A program made the translations under genes and the position numbers. The notes below the pieces were generated by a model. That model was not told the origin of the DNA. It made no database searches and was given only the letters and a program-made list of their open reading frames with translations. Below, in pieces: positions 1 through 10,957 of a stretch of DNA of 64,000 nt; within the stretch, counting starts at the first letter, position 1; each line of letters opens with the position of its first letter. This DNA comes from Pseudomonas sp. v388. Its GTDB lineage: Bacteria > Pseudomonadota > Gammaproteobacteria > Pseudomonadales > Pseudomonadaceae. The stretch spans positions 372,001 through 436,000 of the forward strand of contig NZ_RHQN01000003.1 of NCBI RefSeq assembly GCF_003935425.1. The letters run 5' to 3'.

Positions 1-1452
1 ACGCCCATGACCGAAAGCGGGCGAATGCACGGCATCTATCGACTGGCCGACGGTAGCACCTACGTTTCCCTCAGGGGCGCGGCCTATCAGGTTCGATACA
101 TCAACGAAATGAACAGCTGGGCCGTTATCGATCCGAACAACCCGTTTTCGTTCTACCGCAACGTGCGAATACGCCTCAACGCTGCCGGCCAGTGGGAAGC
201 GCAAGCCAGCACCGGCCTGCGCGGCGGCGGCCCGGCAGCCTCGCGCCTGGGCCAAGCCCGGGTCGATTACCCGAACAGAGCCAGCCTCTACGACGTCCCC
301 GACAGCATGAAGGACAGCCTCCTCGATGCCGCCAACGGCGGCGACCGCAAAGTTCTGCAGGGCGATTGGATGAGACGCGATGCACCGCACGATCCCTATG
401 AGGATTTCAGGGCTATCAGGGAACGGCTGCGCAGCGACGCCGTGACGTTCTTCCGCGAGCTGGAATTACCACGCCGCCCAGCCATACCCGAGCTGGCCGT
501 CAGCGACACCAACAAAGCCGCGTTGCGCAAACTGCTCGCCGACGCTCCCGGCTTGGTCATCGGCGAAAGCCACGCCGATATCGGCAGCAAGAAATTCCTC
601 ATCGACAACATGCGACTGTTGAGCAAGCTCAACGTCCGCACCCTGTATCTGGAGCACCTGCTCAACGATTTCCACCTGACCGACCTGAAAGCCTTCGCCC
701 GAACGGGCCGCATGCCCGAGAACCTGGAGAAGTATCTGAAGATCCTCGACCGCGGCCACCGAACCGACCCGATGGGCCAGTACACGTTTCTGGAGCTGGT
801 CAAAGCCGCCGTCGACAATCACATCCGGATTCAGCCCATCGACTGCATGGCCAGTTATCGCCTCGCCGGCATGGATGACCCGGACCACTTGCTGCGCATC
901 AGGATGATGAACTACTACGCCCACACCGAGATTCGCACCGATGCCGTCAACCTGAGCCCAGCAGACAAATGGGTGGCACTGGTCGGCAACGCCCACGCCA
1001 ACACCTTCAACGGCGTGCCCGGTATCAGCGAACTGGAAGGCACCCTCGGCATCCGGGTCGAGGATGTCAGCCTGAACCATCCGCAAGGCTTCTCGGCCGA
1101 TCCCGGAGAAGTCATGGCGGGCGAAATCGGCACACCTTCGAGCCTGGTCAAAAGCGATTTCAGACTGCAAATGGCCGTCAGCCGGATCTATCCGGAGCTA
1201 CCCGTCGAAGAACGCCTCTTCAGTCCGGGCATGTTCCTCATCGATACCAACGCAGGCAAGCCGCTGTTGATCCACCGCGCCTCCGAAGGCTCTGTGGTGC
1301 GAACGCCGATCAAGACCAGCCACAACAAATTCTTCATCGAACGGCCCAGATGGCCAGCAATCAGCGCCCGGCCTTTCGACAACCTGGGACAGTTGACCGA
1401 TGCGCTCAAACTGATGGGCATGAAGGACGTGACGGCTGATGTGACCAAGTAA
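1..1452 (+). CDS. C-terminal part of a large dermonecrotic/PMT-like toxin (5' end outside window)
   Basis: The reading frame is open from base 1, so the ATG at 7 is probably internal and the gene starts before the window. Residues ~1-65 resemble the short GIYRLADGSTYV / YQVRY / WAVIDP units found in large Pseudomonas membrane-targeted effector or dermonecrotic toxins. From ~170 onward there is a compact domain with GESHADIG, then LYLEHL, then VGNAH. That GExH / EH / GxxH pattern is typical of the Tiki/EreA/ChaN-like superfamily, which I recall as including the C2 region of Pasteurella multocida toxin. This makes a metal-dependent hydrolase or a structural C2-like module plausible, but activity is inference. 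No signal peptide or membrane segment is visible in this part. It converges on guaA. The toxin family call is moderately secure; target and delivery route are unknown. Confidence 0.6.
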   Translation, partial: TPMTESGRMHGIYRLADGSTYVSLRGAAYQVRYINEMNSWAVIDPNNPFSFYRNVRIRLNAAGQWEAQASTGLRGGGPAASRLGQARVDYPNRASLYDVPDSMKDSLLDAANGGDRKVLQGDWMRRDAPHDPYEDFRAIRERLRSDAVTFFRELELPRRPAIPELAVSDTNKAALRKLLADAPGLVIGESHADIGSKKFLIDNMRLLSKLNVRTLYLEHLLNDFHLTDLKAFARTGRMPENLEKYLKILDRGHRTDPMGQYTFLELVKAAVDNHIRIQPIDCMASYRLAGMDDPDHLLRIRMMNYYAHTEIRTDAVNLSPADKWVALVGNAHANTFNGVPGISELEGTLGIRVEDVSLNHPQGFSADPGEVMAGEIGTPSSLVKSDFRLQMAVSRIYPELPVEERLFSPGMFLIDTNAGKPLLIHRASEGSVVRTPIKTSHNKFFIERPRWPAISARPFDNLGQLTDALKLMGMKDVTADVTK

Positions 1453-1458
1453 ATGCAA

Positions 1459-1496
1459 AAAGGCCGGAGAAAACCCTAGGGTTGTCTCCGGCCTTT
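1459..1496. terminator. Bidirectional intrinsic terminator between toxin gene and guaA
   Basis: A 12-bp perfect stem (AAAGGCCGGAGA paired with TCTCCGGCCTTT) encloses a 14-nt loop that is itself partly self-complementary (AACCCTAGGGTT). It lies between two convergent genes and can serve both. Confidence 0.75.
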
Positions 1497-1538
1497 GTGT
1501 AGCGGGCTACGGCTTAATCATAAAGCCGGGGCTTGGGG

Positions 1539-3116
1539 TCACTCCCACTCAATCGTCGCCGGCGGCTTGCTCGACACGTCGTAGGTCACTCGCGAGATGC
1601 CTTCGATCTCGTTGATGATGCGGCCGCTGACGGTTTCCAGCAGCTCGTAAGGCAGGTGGGCCCAACGGGCGGTCATGAAGTCGATGGTTTCCACGGCACG
1701 CAGGGCCACGACCCAGGCGTAGCGACGGCCGTCGCCGACCACACCGACAGATTTCACCGGCTGGAACACGACGAATGCCTGGCTGACTTTGTGATACCAG
1801 TCGGCCTTGCGCAGTTCTTCGATGAAGATGTGGTCCGCGCGACGCAGCAGGTCGGCGTATTCCTTCTTCACTTCACCCAGGATCCGCACGCCCAGGCCAG
1901 GGCCTGGGAATGGGTGGCGGTAGACCATGTCGTACGGCAGGCCCAGCTCCAGGCCGAGGCGACGGACTTCGTCCTTGAACAGTTCGCGCAATGGCTCGAC
2001 CAGCTTGAGGTTCATTTCCTCCGGCAGGCCGCCCACGTTGTGGTGCGACTTGATCACGTGAGCCTTGCCGCTTTTCGCGCCAGCCGACTCGATCACGTCC
2101 GGGTAAATGGTGCCTTGCGCCAGGTACTTGATGTTGTCCAGCTTGCAGGATTCGGCATCGAACACCTCGATGAAGGTGCGACCGATGATCTTGCGCTTCT
2201 TCTCTGGATCGCTCTCGCCAGCCAGGTTGTTGAGGAACTGCTCTTCAGCGTTGGCGCGGATCACCTTGACGCCCATGTTCTCGGCGAACATGGCCATCAC
2301 TTGCTCGCCTTCGTGCAAGCGAAGCAGGCCGTTGTCGACGAAGACGCAGGTCAGCTGGTCGCCGATGGCCTTGTGCAGCAGCGCTGCAACCACGGACGAA
2401 TCGACGCCGCCGGACAGGCCCAGCAGCACGTTGTCGGTGCCGACCTGGGCGCGGATGTTGGCGATGGCGTCGTCGGCGATGTGCGACGGCGTCCACAAGG
2501 CTTCGCAACCGCAGATGTCGAGGATGAAGCGCGACAGGATGCGACCGCCCTGCTTGGTGTGGGTCACTTCCGGGTGGAACTGCACGCCGTAGTAGCCGCG
2601 GGTGTCGTCGGCCATGCCGGCGATCGGGCAGCTCGGGGTGCTGGCCAGGACGTGGAAGCCATCCGGAATTTCGGTGACCTTGTCGCCATGGCTCATCCAG
2701 ACGTCGAGACCGAACACGCCGTCGGCGTCGATATGGTCTTCGATACCGTCGAGCACGCGGCTCTTGCCGACGACGTCGACGCGGGCGTAACCGAACTCAC
2801 GCAGGTCGGAACCGGCAACGCGGCCACCCAGCTGTTCAGCCATGGTCTGCATGCCGTAGCAGATACCGAAGACCGGTACGCCCAGGTCGAACACGGCCTG
2901 TGGCGCGCGCGGGCTGTCGGCTTCGTGGACGGACTCGGGGCCGCCGGCCAGGATGATCCCGCGCGGGGCGAATTCGCGAATCGCTTCGTCATCCATGTCG
3001 AACGGGTGCAGTTCGCAATACACGCCGATTTCGCGCACGCGGCGGGCGATCAGCTGGGTGTACTGGGAACCGAAGTCGAGGATCAGGATACGGTGGGCGT
3101 GAATGTCGAGGGCCAT
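1539..3116 (-). CDS. guaA: GMP synthase (glutamine-hydrolysing)
   Basis: It converts XMP, ATP and glutamine to GMP, the last step of guanine nucleotide synthesis, in the cytoplasm. The 525-aa protein has an N-terminal class I glutamine amidotransferase domain with the nucleophile-elbow GICYGMQ (Cys near residue 80) and an N-terminal [18 protein letters not shown] signature. The ATP-pyrophosphatase domain follows, with the PP-loop [10 protein letters not shown] near 230. The dimerisation domain at the C-terminus ends in PPATIEWE, the usual GuaA ending. Length matches the family. It lies 105 nt downstream of guaB on the same strand, the normal guaBA arrangement. The 3' end of guaA is a known integration hotspot in other bacteria, and the toxin gene next to it would fit, but no integrase is visible here. 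Confidence 0.98.
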   Translation of the reverse strand: MALDIHAHRILILDFGSQYTQLIARRVREIGVYCELHPFDMDDEAIREFAPRGIILAGGPESVHEADSPRAPQAVFDLGVPVFGICYGMQTMAEQLGGRVAGSDLREFGYARVDVVGKSRVLDGIEDHIDADGVFGLDVWMSHGDKVTEIPDGFHVLASTPSCPIAGMADDTRGYYGVQFHPEVTHTKQGGRILSRFILDICGCEALWTPSHIADDAIANIRAQVGTDNVLLGLSGGVDSSVVAALLHKAIGDQLTCVFVDNGLLRLHEGEQVMAMFAENMGVKVIRANAEEQFLNNLAGESDPEKKRKIIGRTFIEVFDAESCKLDNIKYLAQGTIYPDVIESAGAKSGKAHVIKSHHNVGGLPEEMNLKLVEPLRELFKDEVRRLGLELGLPYDMVYRHPFPGPGLGVRILGEVKKEYADLLRRADHIFIEELRKADWYHKVSQAFVVFQPVKSVGVVGDGRRYAWVVALRAVETIDFMTARWAHLPYELLETVSGRIINEIEGISRVTYDVSSKPPATIEWE

Positions 3117-3147
3117 GACTCATTCTCGTCAAAAAACAGAAACGACA

Positions 3148-3169
3148 CGGGGCTGCGTCAACAGCCCCG
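3148..3169 (-). promoter_or_regulatory. Hairpin in the guaB-guaA gap
   Basis: An 8-bp inverted repeat (CGGGGCTG / CAGCCCCG, loop of 6) sits in the 105-nt space between guaB and guaA. On the minus strand a run of six T follows about 13 nt later. It could be a partial terminator or an mRNA-processing/stability element that tunes guaA relative to guaB. Function is inferred only from position and pairing. Confidence 0.35.
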
Positions 3170-3221
3170 GCTATAAAGCATGTCGGGATGCGTCGCGGCA
3201 GAAACCACGACGCAAACCGGA

Positions 3222-5335
<2,114 letters not shown>

Positions 5336-5407
5336 GGCGGCGTGTCGCTGGCGGCTGGTCGAGTGCGGCAGCTTAATCAGCCATGGAGACAGGTCAAGCC
5401 CAATCGC

Positions 5408-6199
5408 TCAGCCGCTGACATAACGCGCGATCAACGCCACGCCGCTGACCAGCACCAGCCAGGTCACCAGCCGCACGAAGGCTTCGCGGGACATCTTCAT
5501 GGTCAGGTGACGGCCGAACAGCGAGCCCAGCAGCATGGCCGGCAGCAGGCAGATCGCCAGAAGCAGCAATGGAATGTCGGCGTACACCCCGACAATCAGA
5601 AACAGGCTCAGGCGCACGATGGCGCTGCAGCTGATCAATGCGCTTTGCGTGGCCCGTGCCTGATTTTTGTCGGTCAGCCGACTGTTGAGGTAGATCGCAT
5701 AGAGGAATCCGCCGCTGCCGAACAACGCTCCGAACAGCCCGCCCACCGTCCCCAGCGGAATCGACCAACCGGCAGCAAGTTGGGTGGGTCGTATTTTTAC
5801 GGCCAGGCTGTATAGGGCATAGGCGGTGACGAACAGCCCCATCAAAAGAAGCAGCAGGTCAGATTTGAGAGTGAGCAGAAACGTCACACCCAACGCACAA
5901 CCCACCGCCATGCAGGGCAACAGCCGCAGCAGCTCGGTGCGCACCACCGCGTGACGCGACGGCAGCAGGTTGCCGAATGCCGCCAGGAAATCGAGCAGCA
6001 CCAATAAAGGAATGATCCGCGACAGCGGCATGAAGTGGACCAGAATGGGACCGGCAACCAGCGCCGTGCCAAACCCGGCGATGCCGAACACGATATAAGC
6101 GGCGACCAGCGTCAGCTCGATCAGCAGCCAGTCCAGCGGGGTGAAGCCCAACAGCCCGAACGCTGCGACAACATCGATGTTTGCCAATTTTTCCTCCAT
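5408..6199 (-). CDS. Sulfite exporter TauE/SafE family permease
   Basis: A 263-aa integral membrane protein with about eight hydrophobic segments in the two-repeat arrangement of the TauE/SafE (DUF81) family. The repeats are recognisable around FGIAGFGTALVAGPILVHF (near 40) and TVGGLFGALFGSGGFLYAIYL (near 155). Relatives export or import small organosulfur compounds or sulfite; substrate here is not known. It is divergent from xseA with a gap of about 47 nt that must hold both promoters. Confidence 0.9.
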   Translation of the reverse strand: MEEKLANIDVVAAFGLLGFTPLDWLLIELTLVAAYIVFGIAGFGTALVAGPILVHFMPLSRIIPLLVLLDFLAAFGNLLPSRHAVVRTELLRLLPCMAVGCALGVTFLLTLKSDLLLLLMGLFVTAYALYSLAVKIRPTQLAAGWSIPLGTVGGLFGALFGSGGFLYAIYLNSRLTDKNQARATQSALISCSAIVRLSLFLIVGVYADIPLLLLAICLLPAMLLGSLFGRHLTMKMSREAFVRLVTWLVLVSGVALIARYVSG

Positions 6200-6246
6200 G
6201 GATTCGGATCAGTGCGCTACGGCGGCATTGCCATTATGATGCCCAC

Positions 6247-7626
6247 ATGATTAAAGACCCCTTCGCAAGACTTGGCCTTGACCGGGAAGTCCTGACCGTC
6301 ACTCAGCTCAACGGGCGTGCCCGGGTGTTGCTGGAAGATGTGTTCAGCGGCATCTGGGTGGAAGGCGAGATTTCCAACCTGTCGCGACCGGCTTCCGGGC
6401 ACGTGTACTTCACCCTCAAGGACGCCGGCGCGCAAGTGCGTTGTGCGCTGTTTCGCCAGAGCGCCGCGCGGGTACGCCAGGCGCTGCGCGACGGCCTGCA
6501 GGTCAAGGTCCGCGGCAAGGTTTCGCTGTTCGAAGGACGCGGCGATTACCAGCTGATTCTCGACACGGTTGAACCAGCGGGCGACGGCGCTCTGCGGCTG
6601 GCGTTCGACGCGCTGAAAACCAAGCTCAGCGAAGAAGGCCTGTTCAGCGCCGAGCGCAAGGTTGCGCTGCCGCTGCATCCGCAACGTATCGGCATCATCA
6701 GTTCGCCGACCGGTGCCGTGATTCGCGACATCATCAGCGTATTCCGGCGCCGTGCGCCCCGGGTGGAACTGACGTTGATTCCCACCGCCGTGCAAGGCCG
6801 TGAAGCCATCAATCAGATCGTTCGCGCCCTCGAACTGGCCGATTCACGCGGCTTCGATGCACTGATCCTGGCCCGCGGCGGCGGTTCGCTGGAAGATTTG
6901 TGGTGCTTCAACGAAGAGGCCGTGGCCCGCGCCATCGACGCGTGCGTCACGCCTATCGTCAGCGCGGTCGGCCATGAGACCGACGTGTCTATCAGTGATT
7001 TCGTGGCGGACGTCCGCGCGCCCACGCCGTCGGCCGCCGCCGAGCTGCTCGCACCCGACTCCAGTGACTTGCATCGCCGGGTGGATAACCTGCACCGCCG
7101 GCTGGTCAGCCGCATGCAGGACCGCCTGATGCGTGAGCGGCTGCGCCTGGAAGGTCTGTCCCGTCGCCTGCGTCACCCTGGCGAACGTCTGCGCCAACAG
7201 GCACAACGCCTCGACGATCTGGACATGCGCATGCGCCGCGCTTTCGAGCAAAGCATGCACAAGCGTCAGGTGCGTCTGGCGCATATGGAGAGCCGACTCG
7301 CCGCCCAGCATCCAGGGCGCACTCTGGGTTTTCTACGTCAGCGTCTGAACGGCCTGGCCGACCGCCTGCCCCGCGCAATGCGCGAAGGGCTCAAGACTCG
7401 CCAGTTGCAGTTGCAAAGCCAAGTGCAGACGTTGCACGTGGTCAGCCCGCTGGCCACGCTGGGTCGTGGCTACAGCATTCTGCTCGACGAGCGCGGCCAC
7501 GCGATCCGCGCCGCCTCGCAAACCCGCACCGGCCAACGGCTGACCGCAAAGCTTGGCGAAGGCGAGCTGCAAGTGCGGGTCGAAGACAACCACCTCACAC
7601 CCGTGACCCTTTCCCTACTGGACTGA
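6247..7626 (+). CDS. xseA: Exodeoxyribonuclease VII large subunit
   Basis: The catalytic subunit of exonuclease VII, which degrades single-stranded DNA to acid-insoluble oligonucleotides together with XseB (not in the window). The frame is open from 6181, but the start MIKDPFARLGLDREVLTV at 6247 fits the family and gives 459 aa. An N-terminal OB-fold carries GIWVEGEISNLSRPASGH. The catalytic region contains IGIISSPTGAVIRDI, LARGGGSLEDLW and SAVGHETDVSISDFVAD. The long C-terminal part is a coiled coil rich in Arg and Leu. The gene ends 3 nt before the M23 peptidase gene, so the two are probably cotranscribed. Confidence 0.97.
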   Translation: MIKDPFARLGLDREVLTVTQLNGRARVLLEDVFSGIWVEGEISNLSRPASGHVYFTLKDAGAQVRCALFRQSAARVRQALRDGLQVKVRGKVSLFEGRGDYQLILDTVEPAGDGALRLAFDALKTKLSEEGLFSAERKVALPLHPQRIGIISSPTGAVIRDIISVFRRRAPRVELTLIPTAVQGREAINQIVRALELADSRGFDALILARGGGSLEDLWCFNEEAVARAIDACVTPIVSAVGHETDVSISDFVADVRAPTPSAAAELLAPDSSDLHRRVDNLHRRLVSRMQDRLMRERLRLEGLSRRLRHPGERLRQQAQRLDDLDMRMRRAFEQSMHKRQVRLAHMESRLAAQHPGRTLGFLRQRLNGLADRLPRAMREGLKTRQLQLQSQVQTLHVVSPLATLGRGYSILLDERGHAIRAASQTRTGQRLTAKLGEGELQVRVEDNHLTPVTLSLLD

Positions 7627-7629
7627 CCG

Positions 7630-8454
7630 ATGCTTCGTCTGATTGCTCCCCTGTTCGCTCTGCTGCTGTGCCTGCCTGCGCAGGCCGACAGCTTCATCAC
7701 CCGCGCCCTTAACAAACCGGTGCCGGGCGGTGTGGCGGTCATCGATCTGGGAACCGGCGCGCAGGCGCCCAAAGCCACGTATCAAGGCAAGCCGGTGATG
7801 GTGGTCAAGGAGCAAGGCGTTCGCTGGCTGGCGATTGTCGGCATCCCGTTGACGGTCAAACCGGGCACCGAACAGTTGTCTACAGGCGGCCGCGCACTCA
7901 GCTTCACGGTGGGCAGCAAGAAATACCCGGAGCAGCGCATCACCTTGAAGAACAAGCGTCAGGTGAATCCGAATCCGGATGACGTCAAGCGCATCGAGGG
8001 CGAACTGGCCGAGCAGATCCGCGCTTACCGCAGCTTCAGTGCAGGTACGCCCAGCAATCTGATTCTCGACAAGCCGGTCAACGGCCCATTGTCGAGCAAA
8101 TTCGGCGTGCGCCGTTTCTTCAACGGCGAAGAGCGCAACCCTCACGCAGGCCTCGATTTTGCGGTCCCGGCCGGCACCCCCATCAAGTCGCCTGCGGCAG
8201 GCAAGGTGATTCTGATCGGCAATTACTTCTTCAACGGCAACACCGTGTTCGTCGACCACGGCCAGGGCTTCATCAGCATGTTCTGCCATATGTCGAAGAT
8301 CGACGTGAAGACCGGCGACAGCGTTGCGCGTGGCGGCGTAGTCGGCAAAGTCGGCTCCACCGGCCGCGCCACCGGCCCGCACATGCACTGGAACGTCAGC
8401 CTTAATGACGCGCGGGTCGATCCGGCAATTTTCATTGGCGCGTTTCAGCCTTAG
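7630..8454 (+). CDS. Periplasmic M23 (LytM-type) peptidase
   Basis: 274 aa with a cleavable N-terminal signal peptide (hydrophobic to residue ~18, ending LPAQADS). A mid-domain of immunoglobulin-like appearance precedes a C-terminal M23 domain of about 100 residues. The zinc ligands of active LytM peptidases are present: HAGLDFAVP (H and D) and GPHMHW (HxH). The enzyme therefore probably cuts peptidoglycan cross-links in the periplasm instead of acting as a degenerate activator. It follows xseA by 3 nt. Confidence 0.92.
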   Translation: MLRLIAPLFALLLCLPAQADSFITRALNKPVPGGVAVIDLGTGAQAPKATYQGKPVMVVKEQGVRWLAIVGIPLTVKPGTEQLSTGGRALSFTVGSKKYPEQRITLKNKRQVNPNPDDVKRIEGELAEQIRAYRSFSAGTPSNLILDKPVNGPLSSKFGVRRFFNGEERNPHAGLDFAVPAGTPIKSPAAGKVILIGNYFFNGNTVFVDHGQGFISMFCHMSKIDVKTGDSVARGGVVGKVGSTGRATGPHMHWNVSLNDARVDPAIFIGAFQP

Positions 8455-8478
8455 CAGTAACGGCGTACACACTCTCGT

Positions 8479-8568
8479 GTAGGAGCGGACTCGTCCGCGA
8501 AGACAATGGAATGCCAAGACAGATGCTGCGCCTGTTCCGGGCCTCTTCGCGACCAAGGTCGCTCCCAC
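8479..8568. repeat. REP pair (inverted, BIME/REPIN-like)
   Basis: A REP sequence GTAGGAGCGGAC...GTCCGCGAAG at 8479-8503 faces a second, inverted copy (CTTCGCGACC...GGTCGCTCCCAC) at 8544-8567. Such pairs are dispersed through Pseudomonas genomes. It lies just downstream of the M23 gene. Confidence 0.8.
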
Positions 8569-8651
8569 CGATAGCAGTATTCGTCCAGCCACACATTGCG
8601 CACGCTAATACTGCACAACAATTAAAAATCAACACACCGACTTAATGCGAC

Positions 8652-8699
8652 AGATAAATCCCGAAAAACCTCTTTTTCGAGGATTTATCTCAATTTTTT
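8652..8699 (+). terminator. Strong intrinsic terminator upstream of leuA
   Basis: AGATAAATCC (8652-8661) pairs with GGATTTATCT (8681-8690), and inside it CGAAAAA (8662-8668) pairs with TTTTTCG (8673-8679), giving a 17-bp stem with one bulged base and a CCTC loop. CAATTTTTT follows. It most simply ends xseA-M23 transcription; a role in leuA attenuation would need a promoter upstream of it. Confidence 0.75.
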
Positions 8700-8707
8700 C
8701 CAAGTGC

Positions 8708-8736
8708 TTGCCAACCTTCGGGCCAATGGTTACGGT
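8708..8736 (+). promoter_or_regulatory. Candidate leuA promoter
   Basis: TTGCCA (8708-8713) and TACGGT (8731-8736) are spaced by 17 nt. Transcription would start around 8743, almost exactly at the ATG of the candidate leader peptide at 8744. An inverted repeat CCAACC/GGTTGG (8711-8716, 8734-8739) spans it. Confidence 0.4.
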
Positions 8737-8743
8737 TGGCCTC

Positions 8744-8821
8744 ATGAATACGTCCCATACCCTCATCATTTCGCGCCAGCATCGGTGCCTCAGCCTGGTC
8801 AGCGCACGACTGCCGGGCTAG
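8744..8821 (+). CDS. Candidate leuA leader peptide (25 aa)
   Basis: A short ORF of 26 codons including stop lies 80 nt upstream of leuA. It reads [16 protein letters not shown] and then SLVSARLPG. It contains four Leu codons (CTC, CTC, CTG, CTG), two Ile and one Val, a branched-chain-rich composition. There is no Shine-Dalgarno sequence, and the candidate promoter would start transcription at or next to the ATG, so it would be leaderless. A GGCCG/CGGCC hairpin follows at about 8860-8877, but without a T-run. This may be an attenuation or ribosome-dependent leader; equally it may be a chance ORF. Confidence 0.35.
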   Translation: MNTSHTLIISRQHRCLSLVSARLPG

Positions 8822-8901
8822 ATCGCGGTGCCTCGACCCTGCATTGCCCTTCTATGGTTGGCCGCCTCTTATCGGCCCATTCAGTACAAAGGATTCCGTC
8901 C

Positions 8902-10572
8902 ATGACCATGCTCAAAGATCCCTCGACGAAGTACCGTGCTTTTCCAACCATCGATCTGCCTGATCGCACCTGGCCCTCCAAGGCCATTACCGCGACGCCG
9001 ATCTGGTGCAGCTCTGACCTGCGCGACGGTAACCAATCGCTGATCGAGCCGATGGACGCAGCCAAGAAACTGCGTTTCTGGAAGACCCTGGTCAAGGTCG
9101 GCGTCAAGGAAATCGAAGCGTCGTTCCCTTCCGCCTCGCAGACCGACTTCGATTTCGTGCGCTCGCTGATCGAAGAAGGCCACATCCCGGACGACACCAC
9201 CATCCAGGTGTTGACCCAGGCCCGCGAAGACCTGATCGCTCGCACGTTCGAATCCCTGCGCGGCGCCAAGAAGGCCATCGTGCATCTGTACAACGCCACC
9301 AGCCCGTCCTTCCGCCGCATCGTGTTCAATCAGGACAAGGCCGGCGTCAAGGAGATCGCAGTCAATGCCGCCAGGCTGTTTGTGAAGTACGCCGCCCAGC
9401 AGCCTGAAACCCAGTGGACGTTCCAGTATTCGCCGGAAACCTTCAGCGCGACCGAGCTGGAGTTCGCCAAGGAGGTCTGCGACGCGGTGATCGACGTCTG
9501 GAACCCGACGCCGGACAACAAGATCATCCTCAACCTGCCGGCCACCGTTGAGGTGTCGACGCCCAATGTCTACGCCGACCAGATCGAATGGTTCTGCCGC
9601 CACGTCAACCGTCGTGACAGCGTGATCATCAGCCTGCACACCCACAACGACCGTGGCACCGGCGTGGCTGCCACCGAACTGGGCCTGATGGCCGGCGCAG
9701 ACCGTGTCGAAGGCTGCCTGTTCGGCAACGGCGAGCGCACCGGCAACGTGGATCTGGTCACCCTGGCGCTGAACCTCTACACCCAGGGCATCAACCCGCA
9801 ACTGGACTTTTCCGACATCGACGGCGTGCGCAAGGTCGTCGAAGAGTGCAACCAGATCCCGGTTCACCCGCGCGCGCCTTACGTCGGCGACCTGGTGCAC
9901 ACCGCGTTCTCCGGCTCTCACCAGGACGCTATCCGCAAAGGCTTTGCCCAGCAGAAGGAAGGCACCCTGTGGGAGGTGCCGTACCTGCCGATTGACCCGG
10001 CCGATATCGGTCGCAGCTATGAAGCAGTGATTCGCGTCAACAGCCAGTCCGGCAAGGGCGGCATCGCTTACCTGCTGGAGCAGGAATATGGCATCTCCTT
10101 GCCGCGCCGCATGCAGATCGAGTTCAGCCAGGTGGTTCAAGGCGAAACCGACCGCCTGGGCCTGGAAATGACCGCCGAGCAGATCCACTCGCTGCTGCGC
10201 CGTGAATACCTGCAGGCCAACACGCCTTACGCCTTGATCAGCCACAGGCTGCAAGAGGAGAACGGCAACAGCGCGGTGGATGCCGAAGTGCATGTCGACG
10301 GCGAAACCCAGCACTGGCGCGGCAAGGGCAAGGGCGCGCTGGAAGCGCTGGTTGCCGGCCTGCCGGTTTCCGTGGAAATCATGGACTACAACGAACATGC
10401 CATCGGTTCGGGCACCACTGCCAAGGCTGCGGCCTACATCGAACTGCGGGTCAATGGCGACCGTGCGGTACACGGCGTGGGCATCGATGAAAACATCACC
10501 ACCGCCAGTTTCCGCGCACTGTTCAGCGCGCTGAATCGCTCCTTGAGCCAAGCGCAAGCCAAGGCTGCCTGA
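8902..10572 (+). CDS. leuA: 2-isopropylmalate synthase
   Basis: It condenses acetyl-CoA and 2-ketoisovalerate to 2-isopropylmalate, the first committed step of leucine synthesis. The frame is open from 8704, but [20 protein letters not shown] at 8902 is the family start and gives 556 aa, the long LeuA type. The TIM barrel carries [11 protein letters not shown] (metal-binding Asp) and HTHNDRGTG (metal-binding HxH), and [12 protein letters not shown]. The C-terminal domain (from ~430) is the regulatory LeuA dimer domain, normally the site of leucine feedback inhibition, with [14 protein letters not shown] and [14 protein letters not shown]. Confidence 0.97.
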   Translation: MTMLKDPSTKYRAFPTIDLPDRTWPSKAITATPIWCSSDLRDGNQSLIEPMDAAKKLRFWKTLVKVGVKEIEASFPSASQTDFDFVRSLIEEGHIPDDTTIQVLTQAREDLIARTFESLRGAKKAIVHLYNATSPSFRRIVFNQDKAGVKEIAVNAARLFVKYAAQQPETQWTFQYSPETFSATELEFAKEVCDAVIDVWNPTPDNKIILNLPATVEVSTPNVYADQIEWFCRHVNRRDSVIISLHTHNDRGTGVAATELGLMAGADRVEGCLFGNGERTGNVDLVTLALNLYTQGINPQLDFSDIDGVRKVVEECNQIPVHPRAPYVGDLVHTAFSGSHQDAIRKGFAQQKEGTLWEVPYLPIDPADIGRSYEAVIRVNSQSGKGGIAYLLEQEYGISLPRRMQIEFSQVVQGETDRLGLEMTAEQIHSLLRREYLQANTPYALISHRLQEENGNSAVDAEVHVDGETQHWRGKGKGALEALVAGLPVSVEIMDYNEHAIGSGTTAKAAAYIELRVNGDRAVHGVGIDENITTASFRALFSALNRSLSQAQAKAA

Positions 10573-10957
10573 CGGTCTTTGCACAGGTCGGCGGGCGCCC
10601 GCCCGTCGATCTCCTTGTCCTCGCCAACCCCCGTCCTGCCCTGCCAAACCCCGGCCATTACGGTCTTGCATGATCCGCATAACAGCGCCCATTTCGGCAT
10701 AATCTTTTTCATTTATGCTGTGGTAGCATGCTGCCTTTACCTGGTTCGGGCACTCTGTACAGAGTAGTGTCGACGGCAAATCATTCGCCGTCGGGGCCTG
10801 AACGACTGCCTCTTTGAGCAGCAATCTTTTTCCAAACACCACGACGACTATTGTTTTGATATCCGGACGAAAAGAATGCGCGGGCCGACCACCCATGCAT
10901 TGAAGAACCCATCGGCCTCGGTAACGCTGAGCTGATCCAATCACATTTGGAGCGATT
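10573..10957 (+). other. Non-coding leader region between leuA and the decarboxylase gene
   Basis: 385 nt without a convincing gene. It holds a perfect 14-nt palindrome GGCGGGCGCCCGCC (10590-10603), which could end leuA transcription though no T-run follows. It also holds a second perfect palindrome ACTCTGTACAGAGT (10752-10765), and a hairpin CGACGGC/GCCGTCG just after it (about 10770-10792). The last ~150 nt before the gene would form a long 5' UTR. The ACTCTGTACAGAGT palindrome is a candidate operator. Confidence 0.45.

Noticed and set aside
1533-3176. 547-codon open frame on the plus strand opposite guaA
   Set aside because: It is the antisense shadow of guaA in GC-rich sequence; its translation is low in normal motifs, whereas the minus strand encodes an unmistakable GMP synthase.
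8881-10944. 687-codon open frame on the minus strand opposite leuA
   Set aside because: Antisense shadow of leuA; no domain, start site or ribosome-binding site supports it.
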